In this document: piece by piece, positions 50,694-61,553 of the stretch
Layout: each line of letters opens with the position of its first letter
Position numbering within the stretch: position 1 is the stretch's first letter
Source of the DNA: a virus
Length of the DNA stretch: 64,000 nt
Virus record (IMG/VR): IMGVR_UViG_3300011115_001056
Location: 1 to 64,000 of that record
Strand: one strand, 5' to 3'
Program-made: the position numbers and the translations under genes
The notes under the pieces: model-generated
What the model was told of the DNA's origin: nothing
Databases searched by the model: none
Seen by the model: the letters and a program-made list of their open reading frames with translations, nothing else

Positions 50694-53027
50694 ATGAGTG
50701 TTCCATTTTATTTCAGAGAAGCAAGAATATTCAGCGTTGATACTGTCAACTTCACCTGTTCGCTTATTTATGGAGATTTAAATTCTGGTGAGATTTCTCA
50801 TGGAGTTCCCATGCCAAATCTTATTGGGTCTGGAAATTCAGGAGTTATCTCTAACCTTCTTCCTGGAACCAGTGTTATTGCAGCTTACCTTCACGATACA
50901 TCTAGAGAGACCGTAGTCATTGTTGCTGTTTTGCCATCAACTCTTCAAAAAAATTCTGATTATAACAGTACCTCTAATTTTTTAATTGATAAAAACAAAG
51001 GAACTGTAGCTTATCCAAAAACTCTTGGCATTGGTGATACTTATATTTCAGCACATACAGGCCCTCATATCTGGCTCAAAAGTGATAATTCACTTCATCT
51101 TTCATCTAAGGATGGAAATGGTATATTCTTAATTCCAAATCAATCTGGAGTTAGTAACTTATTTCAGCTTTCACATAATCATTCTACTGAGGGATCTGGA
51201 GGAAGATTAAGCTGGGGGAGAATAAAGAGAAGTTTCAATAATCTAGGATGGAGTACTTCCAGGCCCTTTAATACTGATCTTACTAGAGACTCTAAGCTAA
51301 GAGAGGTAGGATTTTGGCAGGGAGAGGGTATTTCAAATATCAGTACGACTGTAGGGCTAAGAAACCCTGCGCTATCAGAATATAAATTAATTATAAATGA
51401 ATTTGCCACAGAATTTGGATTTTCTGGATTTGATAAAGAATTAGAAAAAACAGATAATATCTATGCGGCAATAAAAAAATATCCAAATAGATTAAGAGAT
51501 AGAGAGTCAGGAAATGCTTTAAAATTATCAGAAGGAGAGTTAATAGAGATTATTGCCGGAAATCTTGCAGACATCGACGGCTTAGTGTTGGATCTTAATT
51601 ATAATCCGGTTTTTTATGATTTAAAAATTCCATCCGTAAATAGAGATGAGAAGATTGAAGAAGCCATCAGAAAGAGTAGGCGAGGAATTGGATATCACTT
51701 TAAGCTATCAACAAATACAAAATCTACCGACGTATCTACTAGCTCTAAAGATTTTATATTTGATGTAGACAAAGAGGGAATTTTAAAAGTAAATATTCCA
51801 AAATCAACCGGAACTGGAAACATTCCCTATGTAACTGATGTTAATTTTCAAAAAAATAATGATGGAAGGGTATTGGGCATAGCCGCTGCAAATGCCGCTG
51901 TTAAAGAAAAAATACCAGTAAATATAAGAGATCGGAATGGAAAGCCAGTAGATCAGAAGCCACCAGGAACCATCCACAGGAAGACTGGAGTACGATTTGC
52001 AAACACAACTAATGATGCTTATTTCCCAACATCTGATGATAGCGTTAAAGATACGGTTAGAATAAATACCACCAAACATCACAACATCTACGCTGCGGCA
52101 GAACGTCTTATTGCCAATCATGTCACTAAAATTCAAATTCCGGCCGCATTTTCTAGAGAAAAGTACCTAACAGGTAATGGAATTAGTATAGGGCCTATTC
52201 CTGATATTCCATCTAGTATAGATTCATATTCCCTAAATTCTACATTTGAGATGAGATTCCAGCCTAGCGAAATCCCTGCTGATGCAAATGACCCAAACAA
52301 CAAATCTAACGTTACAAATAACTTTTACTCTACTGTGCAAGTTTCTCCAAAATCTCCAGCAATTTCAACCGGAGGAGATACTGTAGTTGCAGGAAATATT
52401 TACAGCTCGGATGATGCACTTCAGCCATTAATTAGCAATTATTTTAAGACAGAGTCTGGACCAAACGGAATAAACGTAACTCCAGATAAAACATTTGATA
52501 ATGTAGTAACTCATGGAGGCGTAAGTGCCAATATGAATTTAGAGGGAAGCTTAGAGCTATCCGTTGGAAAGGATAATGTAGATAGCAAAAGCATAGTTCT
52601 AGATACTGCAGGATCACTTGTAATGTGGCTTGGAAAAGATAAAAATAATAGAAGTATGATTTTTCAATCAGATGGCGATGTTTTAGTAAACGTTGGTGGC
52701 TCATATAATCAGTCCAGTAATCCATCTGTTGACCCGACCTTTAATTCGGGAAGATTTGATCTCAGAGTTAACGTTGTTGATAAGGGATTTTGGGATTCTG
52801 ATGGGAATGCAAAAAAGGAAGCTCCATTTAGCTCAGATTATCTAATCTCAATTAGTGAAAATGGCTTAGTTATATCGGGTATGAAGGCAGGAGCACCAAT
52901 GGTAATCAGAAATGATGGCCCGGTAATGATGGAGAGTGCTAGCAGCAAACTGATCTTAAAAGGATTACAAGTTGAAATTGTTGAATTTGGAAAACTACCA
53001 TCTGATGGTGGCAGAAGTAAACAATAA
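50694..53027 (+). CDS. Baseplate central spike protein with OB-fold (gp5/gpV-like)
   Basis: A 777-residue protein. Residues 1-85 form an OB-fold typical of baseplate spikes: FREARIFSVDTVNFTCSLIY, PMPNLIGSGNSGVISNLLPG, then TSVIAAYLHDTSRETVVIVA. A middle part is mixed. The C-terminal ~200 residues are short repetitive strands (MNLEGSLELSVGKDNVDSK, SIVLDTAGSLVMWLGKDKNN, ISENGLVISGMKAGAPMVIR), the kind of beta-prism seen in spikes of the gp5 C-terminal and VgrG type. No lysozyme domain was recognised. It directly follows the hub gene, as expected for the needle at the end of the tube. Confidence 0.72.
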   Translation: MSVPFYFREARIFSVDTVNFTCSLIYGDLNSGEISHGVPMPNLIGSGNSGVISNLLPGTSVIAAYLHDTSRETVVIVAVLPSTLQKNSDYNSTSNFLIDKNKGTVAYPKTLGIGDTYISAHTGPHIWLKSDNSLHLSSKDGNGIFLIPNQSGVSNLFQLSHNHSTEGSGGRLSWGRIKRSFNNLGWSTSRPFNTDLTRDSKLREVGFWQGEGISNISTTVGLRNPALSEYKLIINEFATEFGFSGFDKELEKTDNIYAAIKKYPNRLRDRESGNALKLSEGELIEIIAGNLADIDGLVLDLNYNPVFYDLKIPSVNRDEKIEEAIRKSRRGIGYHFKLSTNTKSTDVSTSSKDFIFDVDKEGILKVNIPKSTGTGNIPYVTDVNFQKNNDGRVLGIAAANAAVKEKIPVNIRDRNGKPVDQKPPGTIHRKTGVRFANTTNDAYFPTSDDSVKDTVRINTTKHHNIYAAAERLIANHVTKIQIPAAFSREKYLTGNGISIGPIPDIPSSIDSYSLNSTFEMRFQPSEIPADANDPNNKSNVTNNFYSTVQVSPKSPAISTGGDTVVAGNIYSSDDALQPLISNYFKTESGPNGINVTPDKTFDNVVTHGGVSANMNLEGSLELSVGKDNVDSKSIVLDTAGSLVMWLGKDKNNRSMIFQSDGDVLVNVGGSYNQSSNPSVDPTFNSGRFDLRVNVVDKGFWDSDGNAKKEAPFSSDYLISISENGLVISGMKAGAPMVIRNDGPVMMESASSKLILKGLQVEIVEFGKLPSDGGRSKQ

Positions 53028-53063
53028 TTTCTATTTGTTGAAGATAAGTAGGTAGGTAATAAA

Positions 53064-56000
53064 ATGTCAGACATAGTTCCTAAAATATCACAAAATCTTT
53101 TTAATTCATTGGTTCAAATAAAAGAACCTAGTGCAAGATATTTGATAGATCCTTGTGTAGATGTAATAAAAACAGACAGTGCAGAGCTAGCTGTTTTATT
53201 TCCTACTACTTCTGATTCCACAAAGAAAACAGTTCCTGCTATGGGCGGTTCAATTGTAAAGATATCACTAGGCTCTACCACAAAAACAGATGAAGAAAAG
53301 AGAAAATATGCAGCATATTTAGAGAGAATAAACGACAAAGAATTATCGCTATTTAATAGCGAAACTATTGAAAAGATGGAGAAAGAAAGTACATCTTCTC
53401 TTAGGGTAAATATTAGCCGCCTTTTTATTGAGGCAATATCTTCCGATCTCAATATAGACGGAATCCCAAACCTGTATCTATCATCAACAATAGAAGAAGT
53501 GGCTCTTCTTGATAAGAAGACAGATTATTATGGAGTAATCAGAAAGAATGCAAAATTTGCTTTCATTCCAATCGAAGCAATAACCGAAGTACTAAAGGAT
53601 ATATCTAGAACAACTTTAAATGGAGATCCAAAGAGATCTACTATGGGTGCTTGGTCAGGTCTAAGTGGAAGAAAATATTCTTCCAAGGACCCCTCAGAAA
53701 CGGATAAAAACTTAGGGCTTTATGAAATAGCTGTCTCAACTTCGCCAAGTGATGAGGATATTTCTTGTTTAATAATGGATATGCTTCCATTTTTAAACCT
53801 ATCCGAAACAGAAATGTTGGAAGACCCGGTTACTCCAGTATTGGGCGGTTACTTCACAATAATTAATGATAATATTTATCTTAAAATGCCAGATTTTAGT
53901 GGAGTAGACTCTGCAGGATACAGCAGCGATTATATTACTAATTCTGAACTAAATTTCTTATTTCAATTAGTGCAAAAAGAAAAAGGCATTTATTCTGTTA
54001 AAAATATTGAGTTAAAAGCATATATTCCAATCTCTGCAGATATAATTGATTATCCAGAAGATTATTTCTTAAACAGTGGTGAAGAATTTTCAATTACCTT
54101 TAGTGCAAATGAAAAACCAACTAATGTTTTTCTTAGTCCAGCAATTGAGGATAATGTAAAATTAAAAAATAGTTTCTTTAAAGGAATTTCAGCATCCAAA
54201 TCTGGAAGCTTTATAGAATTTAATCCATATCCAAATCCATTTGTATCAATTTTTGATAATGATTTAATTATCAAAGAGAATAGTCCTGTTCCAAGCCTCA
54301 GCCATGCATCGCGCATTGATCAGCCATATTATAATGTTTCTTTTTCTAATTTACAAAAAATAAGAAAAGAGATTGACTCTAAGTATAATAAAAGTCTTGA
54401 TAAAGTAGGAGCAATTGGAAAATATATTCAGAATATATCTCCAGATCCAAAAAGAAAGATTATAGTAACTGATGATCCAAAGAGTTTTTTTTCAATAGGA
54501 TTTCCATTTGATCAGGACTTATTAAAATCAAAGGAATCCGGTGGTGCGGCTGGACAGACCCTATCTGCTTATGAATTTTCTGGAAATTTGTCAAGACAAA
54601 ATCTAATACTTCACAATGGATTTCCTGCAAATTCTGGAGATGAGGAATCAACAGGTAAAAGCGGAAATAATTCAAAATATTTTAAAAAGAATTTTATTGC
54701 CAATTCAATAGGACTATGTGAAAATTATAGACCGAGAGTATTTACTACTCCGAAAAATTTTATTCCGTCTACCTGGATAAAGTCAACAAATATTGTGGCA
54801 GAAGGTGATTCTTTTATAGCAAAATTCTCAGTAGCTGATATTAAAAAGTTTTATTCAGATACTGCCACAAATATGAAATTTGTAGTATATGCTGATGATG
54901 GGCATAACCAAATTTCAAAATTTGAAAATGGATATCTTTCAATAGTGGTGGAGGCTCCAGAGATAGAAGTAATAAGTCCAGATGGAACTAGGGCTGATGC
55001 TACAATTATAAAATGTGATAATTCTTCATTTTCGGGAAGTAGTCTTATCTCTATATACACTTCATCTGCACAATATATTGACTCTATAAAGATAAACGGA
55101 GTTGAAATCAAAAAGGGTTTTGATGTATTTTCTGGTTGGGAGGCGGTTGGTTCCAACATTATATTTTTGTTTATTCCATGTATATCTGGAATAAATGAAG
55201 GTATTGCTGAAATAATAATATCTCAAGGTTCTGTTTCTTCTGCTCCATATAAAATATATATAGCGAACGGATTTGACACCACCATTGATACCTCAGAGAT
55301 AAGTGATCTTCCAGATACAATTGCGGGAATATCTGATTTTTCAGCAGATGAGGTTAATTCAGAGAATCTGTTTATTACCGGACCAAATTATGAAATACCC
55401 ATATGCTATAATGATCCTAGAGCAAAAATTCAAATAAAAAGCAAAAAGAAAATTTTTAAAGATGGAAGAATTATATATCTTTATCTTGCTTTTGAATCAG
55501 AAGATATTGCAAAAAAATTCTCTCAAAATAATGTTTCGCTTAGCAATGAACTTTGGGTTGCTAAAGACTTTTCCTATGAGCTATCAAACTCTTTACTTTC
55601 AGATTTTTATAGAAAAAGTAAAAAGAAGGCAGAGTTATTTTTTCCAGGAAATGAACATTCCACTAAGCCTTTGAGCTTACTATATTCTGGAATATCAAAA
55701 GCTTATCTGGTATTGTCAACCAAGAGTCCTTCTGAATTTTCAATTACCGATAACTTAGGAATTCTTCAACTAGGAGACTCAACCCATAATGCATTTTTTG
55801 AACCACCACTAGTAGTTGGGATGGCGGCAAGTTTTTATGACGGCAGATCTGCAAATCATCTTGATAACTTTAATTCAAACGAATATAAAAGTATTGCAAA
55901 TAAAATATTAAAAAAAGAAACTAATATATCTGATTTAAAAATTTCAGAAATTAACATTTTTGATAAATTTAAAAAACTTATAGTTCTTTTTAAATATAGA

Positions 56001-59000
56001 GAGCTTAAAAAATTTAAAAAGAAATACTTTAACTTATATATAAAGAGCGTAAAGGTATCAAAATCATTTTCTTTAGAAGGAATAAAAAAAGTATCTGATT
56101 TAGACTTGTCGCCAGTTGAAATTTTAGATTCAAAAGGACTATATTACTTTGTAATTAGCAATGTAAATATTTCAACCAGTGAGCCTGCGGATGTTAGGAT
56201 TGATATTTCTGATCGTGATTTTTCAGTAAAAAATTCTACTCAAAATAAATATATAGATTATTCCTTAAGAATTTCATCTTCTCTAATCTCTAAAAGTTCT
56301 TCTCCGGATAGTCAGTCTGTATATATCAACGATAGTTCTCAGCAGATAGCTGCTCAGAAGGATGGTGTAGGAAGCCTTTTTGGTCCATATGGATCTGATA
56401 AAGCTCTAACTGGATTTTTTATAAATGATTTTACTGGCAATATACTTAACTTTGTAACCTACTCAAAAGTAAGGGTAAGCTCTAGTATTTCAGGAAAAAT
56501 ATCAGCAATAAAAGAACCCTCTAGTTCAGATAAGGTTGTAGATTTATTAAAATATTCTGATTCTAATTTAATCTCAGAATTACCAAATTCTTATTTGACA
56601 ATAACCTCTGGATCAGAAGTTTACTCAAATCAATATATCGAAGGAAGTGAAGATTATTTAATATTCTTAAGGCTTCAGGTTAGTGATATATGTAAGATTG
56701 GAGTTTTAACTCCAAAGATTATAGCTATATCAACAAACGTTCTGATTCCTGGAGATAGAATTATCCTAACTGCAGAAAATATATTGGAAACTTTTGTAGT
56801 TGAAATATCGGGAACACAGGCAAAAACGGTTGGAATAAATAAAATTAGTCCTACCATCTCAGAAATATCCATAATTGTTCCAGAGGGAGTTCCTAATTTA
56901 GTCTCTATTGTTGAGTGTGGTTGGTTAATATATAACGGAAATAATGTATTAAACCGTGGCATTAATGAGCTTGGTAAGCAGATGACCGACACCCTCGAAA
57001 GGGCTGCGGCAGGAGCTTTGGCAGAAATAACCAATCAATTTAATGGATGGAAAGATAAGCTATTAGCGCGCCCGCTCAAGTTTATTGGAACACTTATGGA
57101 TAGGGCAAATATCGCAAAAGAATTTATTACAAGTTTTTGTAATTTTTCATTTAAGATAGTTTGTGACTTAAACATAAATCTTCAGGGATTTTCTCAATTA
57201 TTAATTCCAATTAAAGTCTTATTATGCCTTATTGATGTAATTTGTAATTTATTTAATCCATTTCAATTACCATTTGCAATCATAAGATTGTTCGAATGTC
57301 TTTATGACTTAATTTTATTACTTCCACAAATTTCTATTCCTGTAATGTTCTTTAATTTATTGATTCATTTATTAGATCTTTTAGAGTGTTTGATAGTAAA
57401 AATTTTAAACTTATTTATTGTAATAAATCTTTTTATTGATGCAATAGTTGCGATTCTTGCAAACCCTGAAAACATAAGTTTTAGAGATCTGATGGTTCTA
57501 GAAGAATTGTTACTTAAGTACGTAGTTTCGGTAGAAGCAGATCTTGAACTTTTAGCTCCAGTAATTCAAGTAATAGCAATCTTCCTTCAATTGTTACAGC
57601 TAACTTTTAGATTTCCATGCTCAATTAATCCCAATTCAATAAGTGCACCCTGTGGTATTGATGGATTTGAGGTTGGAGCTATGGTCAGCGGAATGATAGC
57701 AGAAAAGACTGGAACCGAACCTCATGCTAACTATATTTTCAAAAAGGAATATCTTATTCCTATTTCTCAGCCATTTACAAAGATTGATTCTAAGATTGCA
57801 ATTCCACCATCTTATGACAATGCAACGGAACCAGTCCGCGGATCAATTGCTTTTGATGGAACAGATGCTGTAGAAGGAAATCTTTATGACCTATCTTATT
57901 TTAATTCAGACTCACTAAGGAAAAAAAACTCTAGCTTTAATCCAGAAACAGATGATATAAAAGATATTACGACTGATACCTATATTTCTTTGTCTGCCTC
58001 TTATACAAAAAGAAGAAAGACATTTGAATCGGTACAAAGTGTAATCTTTAAATTCAATACAAGGACTTGGAAGTCGGCAATTCTTCCCAATATTTTTGAT
58101 CAGCAAGTAATAGACGAAACGAAAGGATTTGATACTCCAGTTGTTCTTCTTTCAAAAAACTCTGAAAGTTTATATGTTGCAAATAGTTCTTCATATGGAA
58201 GTTTCTATAGTCTTTTGGATGGAAAAGAAATGATGACCACTCCTATAGATGGAGTGGCCTCAATAGTTCCGTTGACGCTAGATATCGTTCAAGATGGAGT
58301 TACGGTACAAAGGATATTCAATACAATTCCATCCATGTTACTTTTAGATGAAGAGTTTAATGTTTATGTAGTAAATGAGGGTGGAATAATCTTTGGAGAA
58401 TATAAAGATCTTGACGGAAATATTGTTACTGGAATTACTGAAATTAGAGCAACCGTAATTAACAAGCAGTCCTCAACTCCAGATGCCTTTGATAAGGAGG
58501 ATGAAGTTATTGGAACTGACCCCGAAGCTGATGAGGATGGCGTTGTACCAGCCGATGCAGTACCAGTTACAAAATCAATCTTTTCCCTCCCACAGCTTTA
58601 TTTTGTTGATACTAGAGTTGCCGCAGAGTCAATTCAGGCAAAATGCGAAACATCTTCTATCAATCAGATTCCTCTCGATCTTTCTGGTGACGGAGGAATA
58701 GGTGAGGTCGAAAAAATGTCAGGATGCTTAAATGATTTCTTATCCTCAATAACAAGTCAAACCAATCAAATTAAATCTGACCTATCGTTAGGAAAGGTTC
58801 CATCTAAAGTATCAGAAGAAAAAGTTTCTGCTGCATACGGAGTTCTAGTTAGCTGTACTAATGATAGTATTAACAATATATGTTCGATTGTAGTTAATCC
58901 ATTAAATACATCTTTCTTTCTGCTTGCAGATGACGATGAGACCCCTATCCTTCCCGATACTTCTCTTTCTGTGGAAATCCTATCTGGGTTCCAGGCCTCA

Positions 59001-59567
59001 GGTCCAGTATTTACAGGAGCCAGAGAATACGCCGCAGGAATAGGTGATGCAGCAACAGTTACTATTGGAAATCTAGCAATCGTTGAGATTATTCCTAGAG
59101 ACAGTTATGACAATCTTATTTATTATGATCTTTCCTCAAAGATAAGAATTGAAATTATTTCTGACTCTACAGAGAGTGCAGAAATTAAATTATCACCTAC
59201 CGATGCTAATGATCAAAATTATTTAGTTTATAATGAAGTAACAAAATCTTATACTGCCAGCATAATTGCAAAAAATCCTGGAGAAGTAAAGATTAAGGCC
59301 TCAATCTGTAATAACCCAATCCAGGCACTAACCTATAGCGATCTTTTGGTTGATGATGGATCTGGAGAGGTTGGCTGCGTTCCTGACTCCAACAATACAG
59401 CTCCTGATTCTGGAAACAACCCCCTTGGTGCCCTTGCCAGAATAAATAGGGTTCTAACGATTACATTTGTTTCTCCAGAATTGGTACAAACAATAATAAC
59501 TGACTTTGGAATGGGCGACACCATAATTACTCAGCCGCAACTATTTGGAACTAATCTGGAGAATTAA
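53064..59567 (+). CDS. Giant baseplate-region protein with a hydrophobic helical block
   Basis: A 2167-residue protein, the largest in the window, with AGGTAGG before its ATG. The first ~1290 residues are Ser-rich beta domains, including Ig/IPT-like units (about 620-730; about 1215-1290 with TPKIIAISTNVLIPGDRIIL). Residues about 1370-1515 are an unusually hydrophobic helical block (LLCLIDVICNLFNPFQLPFA, IRLFECLYDLILLLPQ, LNLFIVINLFIDAIVAILA) with several cysteines. Then come a beta-propeller-like or mixed domain and a C-terminal beta domain. The place between spike and wedge genes implies a baseplate component. The hydrophobic block could be a buried oligomer core or a membrane-active segment exposed on contraction. 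No family recognised. Confidence 0.62.
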   Translation: MSDIVPKISQNLFNSLVQIKEPSARYLIDPCVDVIKTDSAELAVLFPTTSDSTKKTVPAMGGSIVKISLGSTTKTDEEKRKYAAYLERINDKELSLFNSETIEKMEKESTSSLRVNISRLFIEAISSDLNIDGIPNLYLSSTIEEVALLDKKTDYYGVIRKNAKFAFIPIEAITEVLKDISRTTLNGDPKRSTMGAWSGLSGRKYSSKDPSETDKNLGLYEIAVSTSPSDEDISCLIMDMLPFLNLSETEMLEDPVTPVLGGYFTIINDNIYLKMPDFSGVDSAGYSSDYITNSELNFLFQLVQKEKGIYSVKNIELKAYIPISADIIDYPEDYFLNSGEEFSITFSANEKPTNVFLSPAIEDNVKLKNSFFKGISASKSGSFIEFNPYPNPFVSIFDNDLIIKENSPVPSLSHASRIDQPYYNVSFSNLQKIRKEIDSKYNKSLDKVGAIGKYIQNISPDPKRKIIVTDDPKSFFSIGFPFDQDLLKSKESGGAAGQTLSAYEFSGNLSRQNLILHNGFPANSGDEESTGKSGNNSKYFKKNFIANSIGLCENYRPRVFTTPKNFIPSTWIKSTNIVAEGDSFIAKFSVADIKKFYSDTATNMKFVVYADDGHNQISKFENGYLSIVVEAPEIEVISPDGTRADATIIKCDNSSFSGSSLISIYTSSAQYIDSIKINGVEIKKGFDVFSGWEAVGSNIIFLFIPCISGINEGIAEIIISQGSVSSAPYKIYIANGFDTTIDTSEISDLPDTIAGISDFSADEVNSENLFITGPNYEIPICYNDPRAKIQIKSKKKIFKDGRIIYLYLAFESEDIAKKFSQNNVSLSNELWVAKDFSYELSNSLLSDFYRKSKKKAELFFPGNEHSTKPLSLLYSGISKAYLVLSTKSPSEFSITDNLGILQLGDSTHNAFFEPPLVVGMAASFYDGRSANHLDNFNSNEYKSIANKILKKETNISDLKISEINIFDKFKKLIVLFKYRELKKFKKKYFNLYIKSVKVSKSFSLEGIKKVSDLDLSPVEILDSKGLYYFVISNVNISTSEPADVRIDISDRDFSVKNSTQNKYIDYSLRISSSLISKSSSPDSQSVYINDSSQQIAAQKDGVGSLFGPYGSDKALTGFFINDFTGNILNFVTYSKVRVSSSISGKISAIKEPSSSDKVVDLLKYSDSNLISELPNSYLTITSGSEVYSNQYIEGSEDYLIFLRLQVSDICKIGVLTPKIIAISTNVLIPGDRIILTAENILETFVVEISGTQAKTVGINKISPTISEISIIVPEGVPNLVSIVECGWLIYNGNNVLNRGINELGKQMTDTLERAAAGALAEITNQFNGWKDKLLARPLKFIGTLMDRANIAKEFITSFCNFSFKIVCDLNINLQGFSQLLIPIKVLLCLIDVICNLFNPFQLPFAIIRLFECLYDLILLLPQISIPVMFFNLLIHLLDLLECLIVKILNLFIVINLFIDAIVAILANPENISFRDLMVLEELLLKYVVSVEADLELLAPVIQVIAIFLQLLQLTFRFPCSINPNSISAPCGIDGFEVGAMVSGMIAEKTGTEPHANYIFKKEYLIPISQPFTKIDSKIAIPPSYDNATEPVRGSIAFDGTDAVEGNLYDLSYFNSDSLRKKNSSFNPETDDIKDITTDTYISLSASYTKRRKTFESVQSVIFKFNTRTWKSAILPNIFDQQVIDETKGFDTPVVLLSKNSESLYVANSSSYGSFYSLLDGKEMMTTPIDGVASIVPLTLDIVQDGVTVQRIFNTIPSMLLLDEEFNVYVVNEGGIIFGEYKDLDGNIVTGITEIRATVINKQSSTPDAFDKEDEVIGTDPEADEDGVVPADAVPVTKSIFSLPQLYFVDTRVAAESIQAKCETSSINQIPLDLSGDGGIGEVEKMSGCLNDFLSSITSQTNQIKSDLSLGKVPSKVSEEKVSAAYGVLVSCTNDSINNICSIVVNPLNTSFFLLADDDETPILPDTSLSVEILSGFQASGPVFTGAREYAAGIGDAATVTIGNLAIVEIIPRDSYDNLIYYDLSSKIRIEIISDSTESAEIKLSPTDANDQNYLVYNEVTKSYTASIIAKNPGEVKIKASICNNPIQALTYSDLLVDDGSGEVGCVPDSNNTAPDSGNNPLGALARINRVLTITFVSPELVQTIITDFGMGDTIITQPQLFGTNLEN

Positions 59568-61540
59568 TGGCAACAACTGATCGAGATACAGGAAATCTAT
59601 TTGAAGGATTAATTAGTGGAGAAGACGAGGCAAAAAGTCTAGTAACTGCCTTTTCAAATAAAAATATACAGATTGTTAGCCCTACTGTTGCCGGACTTTT
59701 ATCTGGCTTTGATCTACCAACACTTAACAGCTTTAGGCTTAGTGGTTGTGATATTGATTTTGAAAGTAACATAATTACAAATACTGAGGGAATAAAGATT
59801 GATTTAAGCTCTGTATTAAATAACAACATTGATAATAAAGAATCAGAGTCAGCAAAAGAACCGGAATTTATTTTATCTTTAGTTTCTTTTTCTGAAAAAG
59901 TAAAAGAAATGAGATCATCTTTTTTACCATCTGAACTTTATAATGGGGCAACCAAAACATCTGAAAGTTTTAATAATATATCTGAATTGGAATCTTATGA
60001 AAATGCATTTATGAGAATGTTAGGTATGCCAGACGATAGAGATGTCGGAAGTAGTACTTCCTCTAGTGGAAGCGAAACTTTTGATTCTTCTATTAAAATA
60101 ATTTATGCAAGTCCAAAAGATACTAACGGTCAGCTTCTTAAAAAAATTGCTACAATTGGAGAGATAACCGGAGAAGTACCTCCTACTAGTGATCGATTTG
60201 CAGATATAATTGCAGAGAGACAGAGAATACCTAGTTCTAGTAGTGGCTGGGGAAGATATTTTGATTTTGGTAATGTATTAGTAACGGCCATTCAAAGTGA
60301 GGAATATGCTAAATCAACTAAAAAAAAGATTGAGGAGGCAGGGTCCGAAGGAACAGTCATTGCTCCTAAGGATATTGCATTAAATTATTACGAACCAAAC
60401 CATCTGCTTAGATTTTATTATTTAAAGTCTGTTCCAATTCAAAGCTCTAAAATTTATGCATGTGTTTCAGAAACTCAAAAAATAGTTTCAAAACCTTTTG
60501 ATGCTAGTTCTTTCTCAAAGATTAATGGAGCAAAACCAAAAACTAGTTTGCTTGAAACTATAATAAGACTTAGATTAGATAGGATTACTGGTTCTCCAGG
60601 AATATATTCAACCACCTCAAATGAAAAAGACACGAATGGAAGCAGTCCAGTTACAATTGTCTCTGCGGAAAATTTAGGTAATGATAACCTAACTCAAGTT
60701 GAATGCTTTCTTCTTCAAAAATTAAGAAAAATATTAATTGAGCTATCAAAAAAATATATTATAGATATAAAATTATCGGCTGAACGTCAGACCAGAGAAA
60801 TTGAAGAAAAAAAACCTCAAGATACCCCCCAAGGTGGTTCAGATAATAAAGATGTTGGAACTTTAAAATCAGAGTTATCTAATCTTGAAATATTAAAGGC
60901 AAGAGAGGATGCAATTTTATTCTTATTGAAAGACACATCCTCATCATATGACAATAGCAATTATGGTAGCCTCTATTCTTCTATGGATCTTCAGCAGGGA
61001 ACGATTAGGACATCTTCTGGATTTGATGACGCATTGTCTGGCCCACTGTATTCTATTCTTTCTCAAAGATCAGAATATCTTAGTAAGAAAATAAAAGAAT
61101 TAAGTGAATCAATTGATAAAGCAAGTGTCAGCTCATCCAATACTACTGATGCTGCTGGTATAGCTTCAAATGCAGAAAAGGGAGACAGAACTTCTTATTC
61201 TTATCTGGGAGTTTGTTCTGAAGATTTTATTATTTATACAATGGCACTACTCTCATTAAACCAGGACTATTTAATTGGACTTTTACCACAAAAAAATAGA
61301 GTTTATTTAGCAAGAGTAATCTCTAATTCATCATTAAGCTCCAAAAAAGATCCCTATGGAATAATAGGGAGGGTTAATAAATCTGTTGAGAGTGGAGGAT
61401 TTCCATCTGTTGCAGACTCAGTAAATGCCCTATCGCTTTTGGTTTGTAAATTTTACTCTCTCTATATTTCGCTTATTAAAGATGAGCAGAAAACAGTTGT
61501 TGAGAAAATAGCTGAAAGACGTGCGGCGTCAACAACCTAA
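59567..61540 (+). CDS. Baseplate-region structural protein, function unknown
   Basis: A 657-residue protein whose ATG shares a base with the upstream stop. A motif ENAFMRMLGMPDDRD occurs near residue 145; I have seen AFxRMLGMP in large-phage virion proteins. Helical and coiled segments occupy about 375-450 (with an E-K-Q-rich linker) and about 500-530. The C-terminal ~130 residues are helical and hydrophobic (YTMALLSLNQDYLIGLLPQ). The neighbours are a giant baseplate protein and a gp25-like wedge, so a wedge or inner-baseplate role is likely, but no T4 equivalent can be named. Confidence 0.58.
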   Translation: MATTDRDTGNLFEGLISGEDEAKSLVTAFSNKNIQIVSPTVAGLLSGFDLPTLNSFRLSGCDIDFESNIITNTEGIKIDLSSVLNNNIDNKESESAKEPEFILSLVSFSEKVKEMRSSFLPSELYNGATKTSESFNNISELESYENAFMRMLGMPDDRDVGSSTSSSGSETFDSSIKIIYASPKDTNGQLLKKIATIGEITGEVPPTSDRFADIIAERQRIPSSSSGWGRYFDFGNVLVTAIQSEEYAKSTKKKIEEAGSEGTVIAPKDIALNYYEPNHLLRFYYLKSVPIQSSKIYACVSETQKIVSKPFDASSFSKINGAKPKTSLLETIIRLRLDRITGSPGIYSTTSNEKDTNGSSPVTIVSAENLGNDNLTQVECFLLQKLRKILIELSKKYIIDIKLSAERQTREIEEKKPQDTPQGGSDNKDVGTLKSELSNLEILKAREDAILFLLKDTSSSYDNSNYGSLYSSMDLQQGTIRTSSGFDDALSGPLYSILSQRSEYLSKKIKELSESIDKASVSSSNTTDAAGIASNAEKGDRTSYSYLGVCSEDFIIYTMALLSLNQDYLIGLLPQKNRVYLARVISNSSLSSKKDPYGIIGRVNKSVESGGFPSVADSVNALSLLVCKFYSLYISLIKDEQKTVVEKIAERRAASTT

Positions 61541-61553
61541 TAAAATAATTTAG

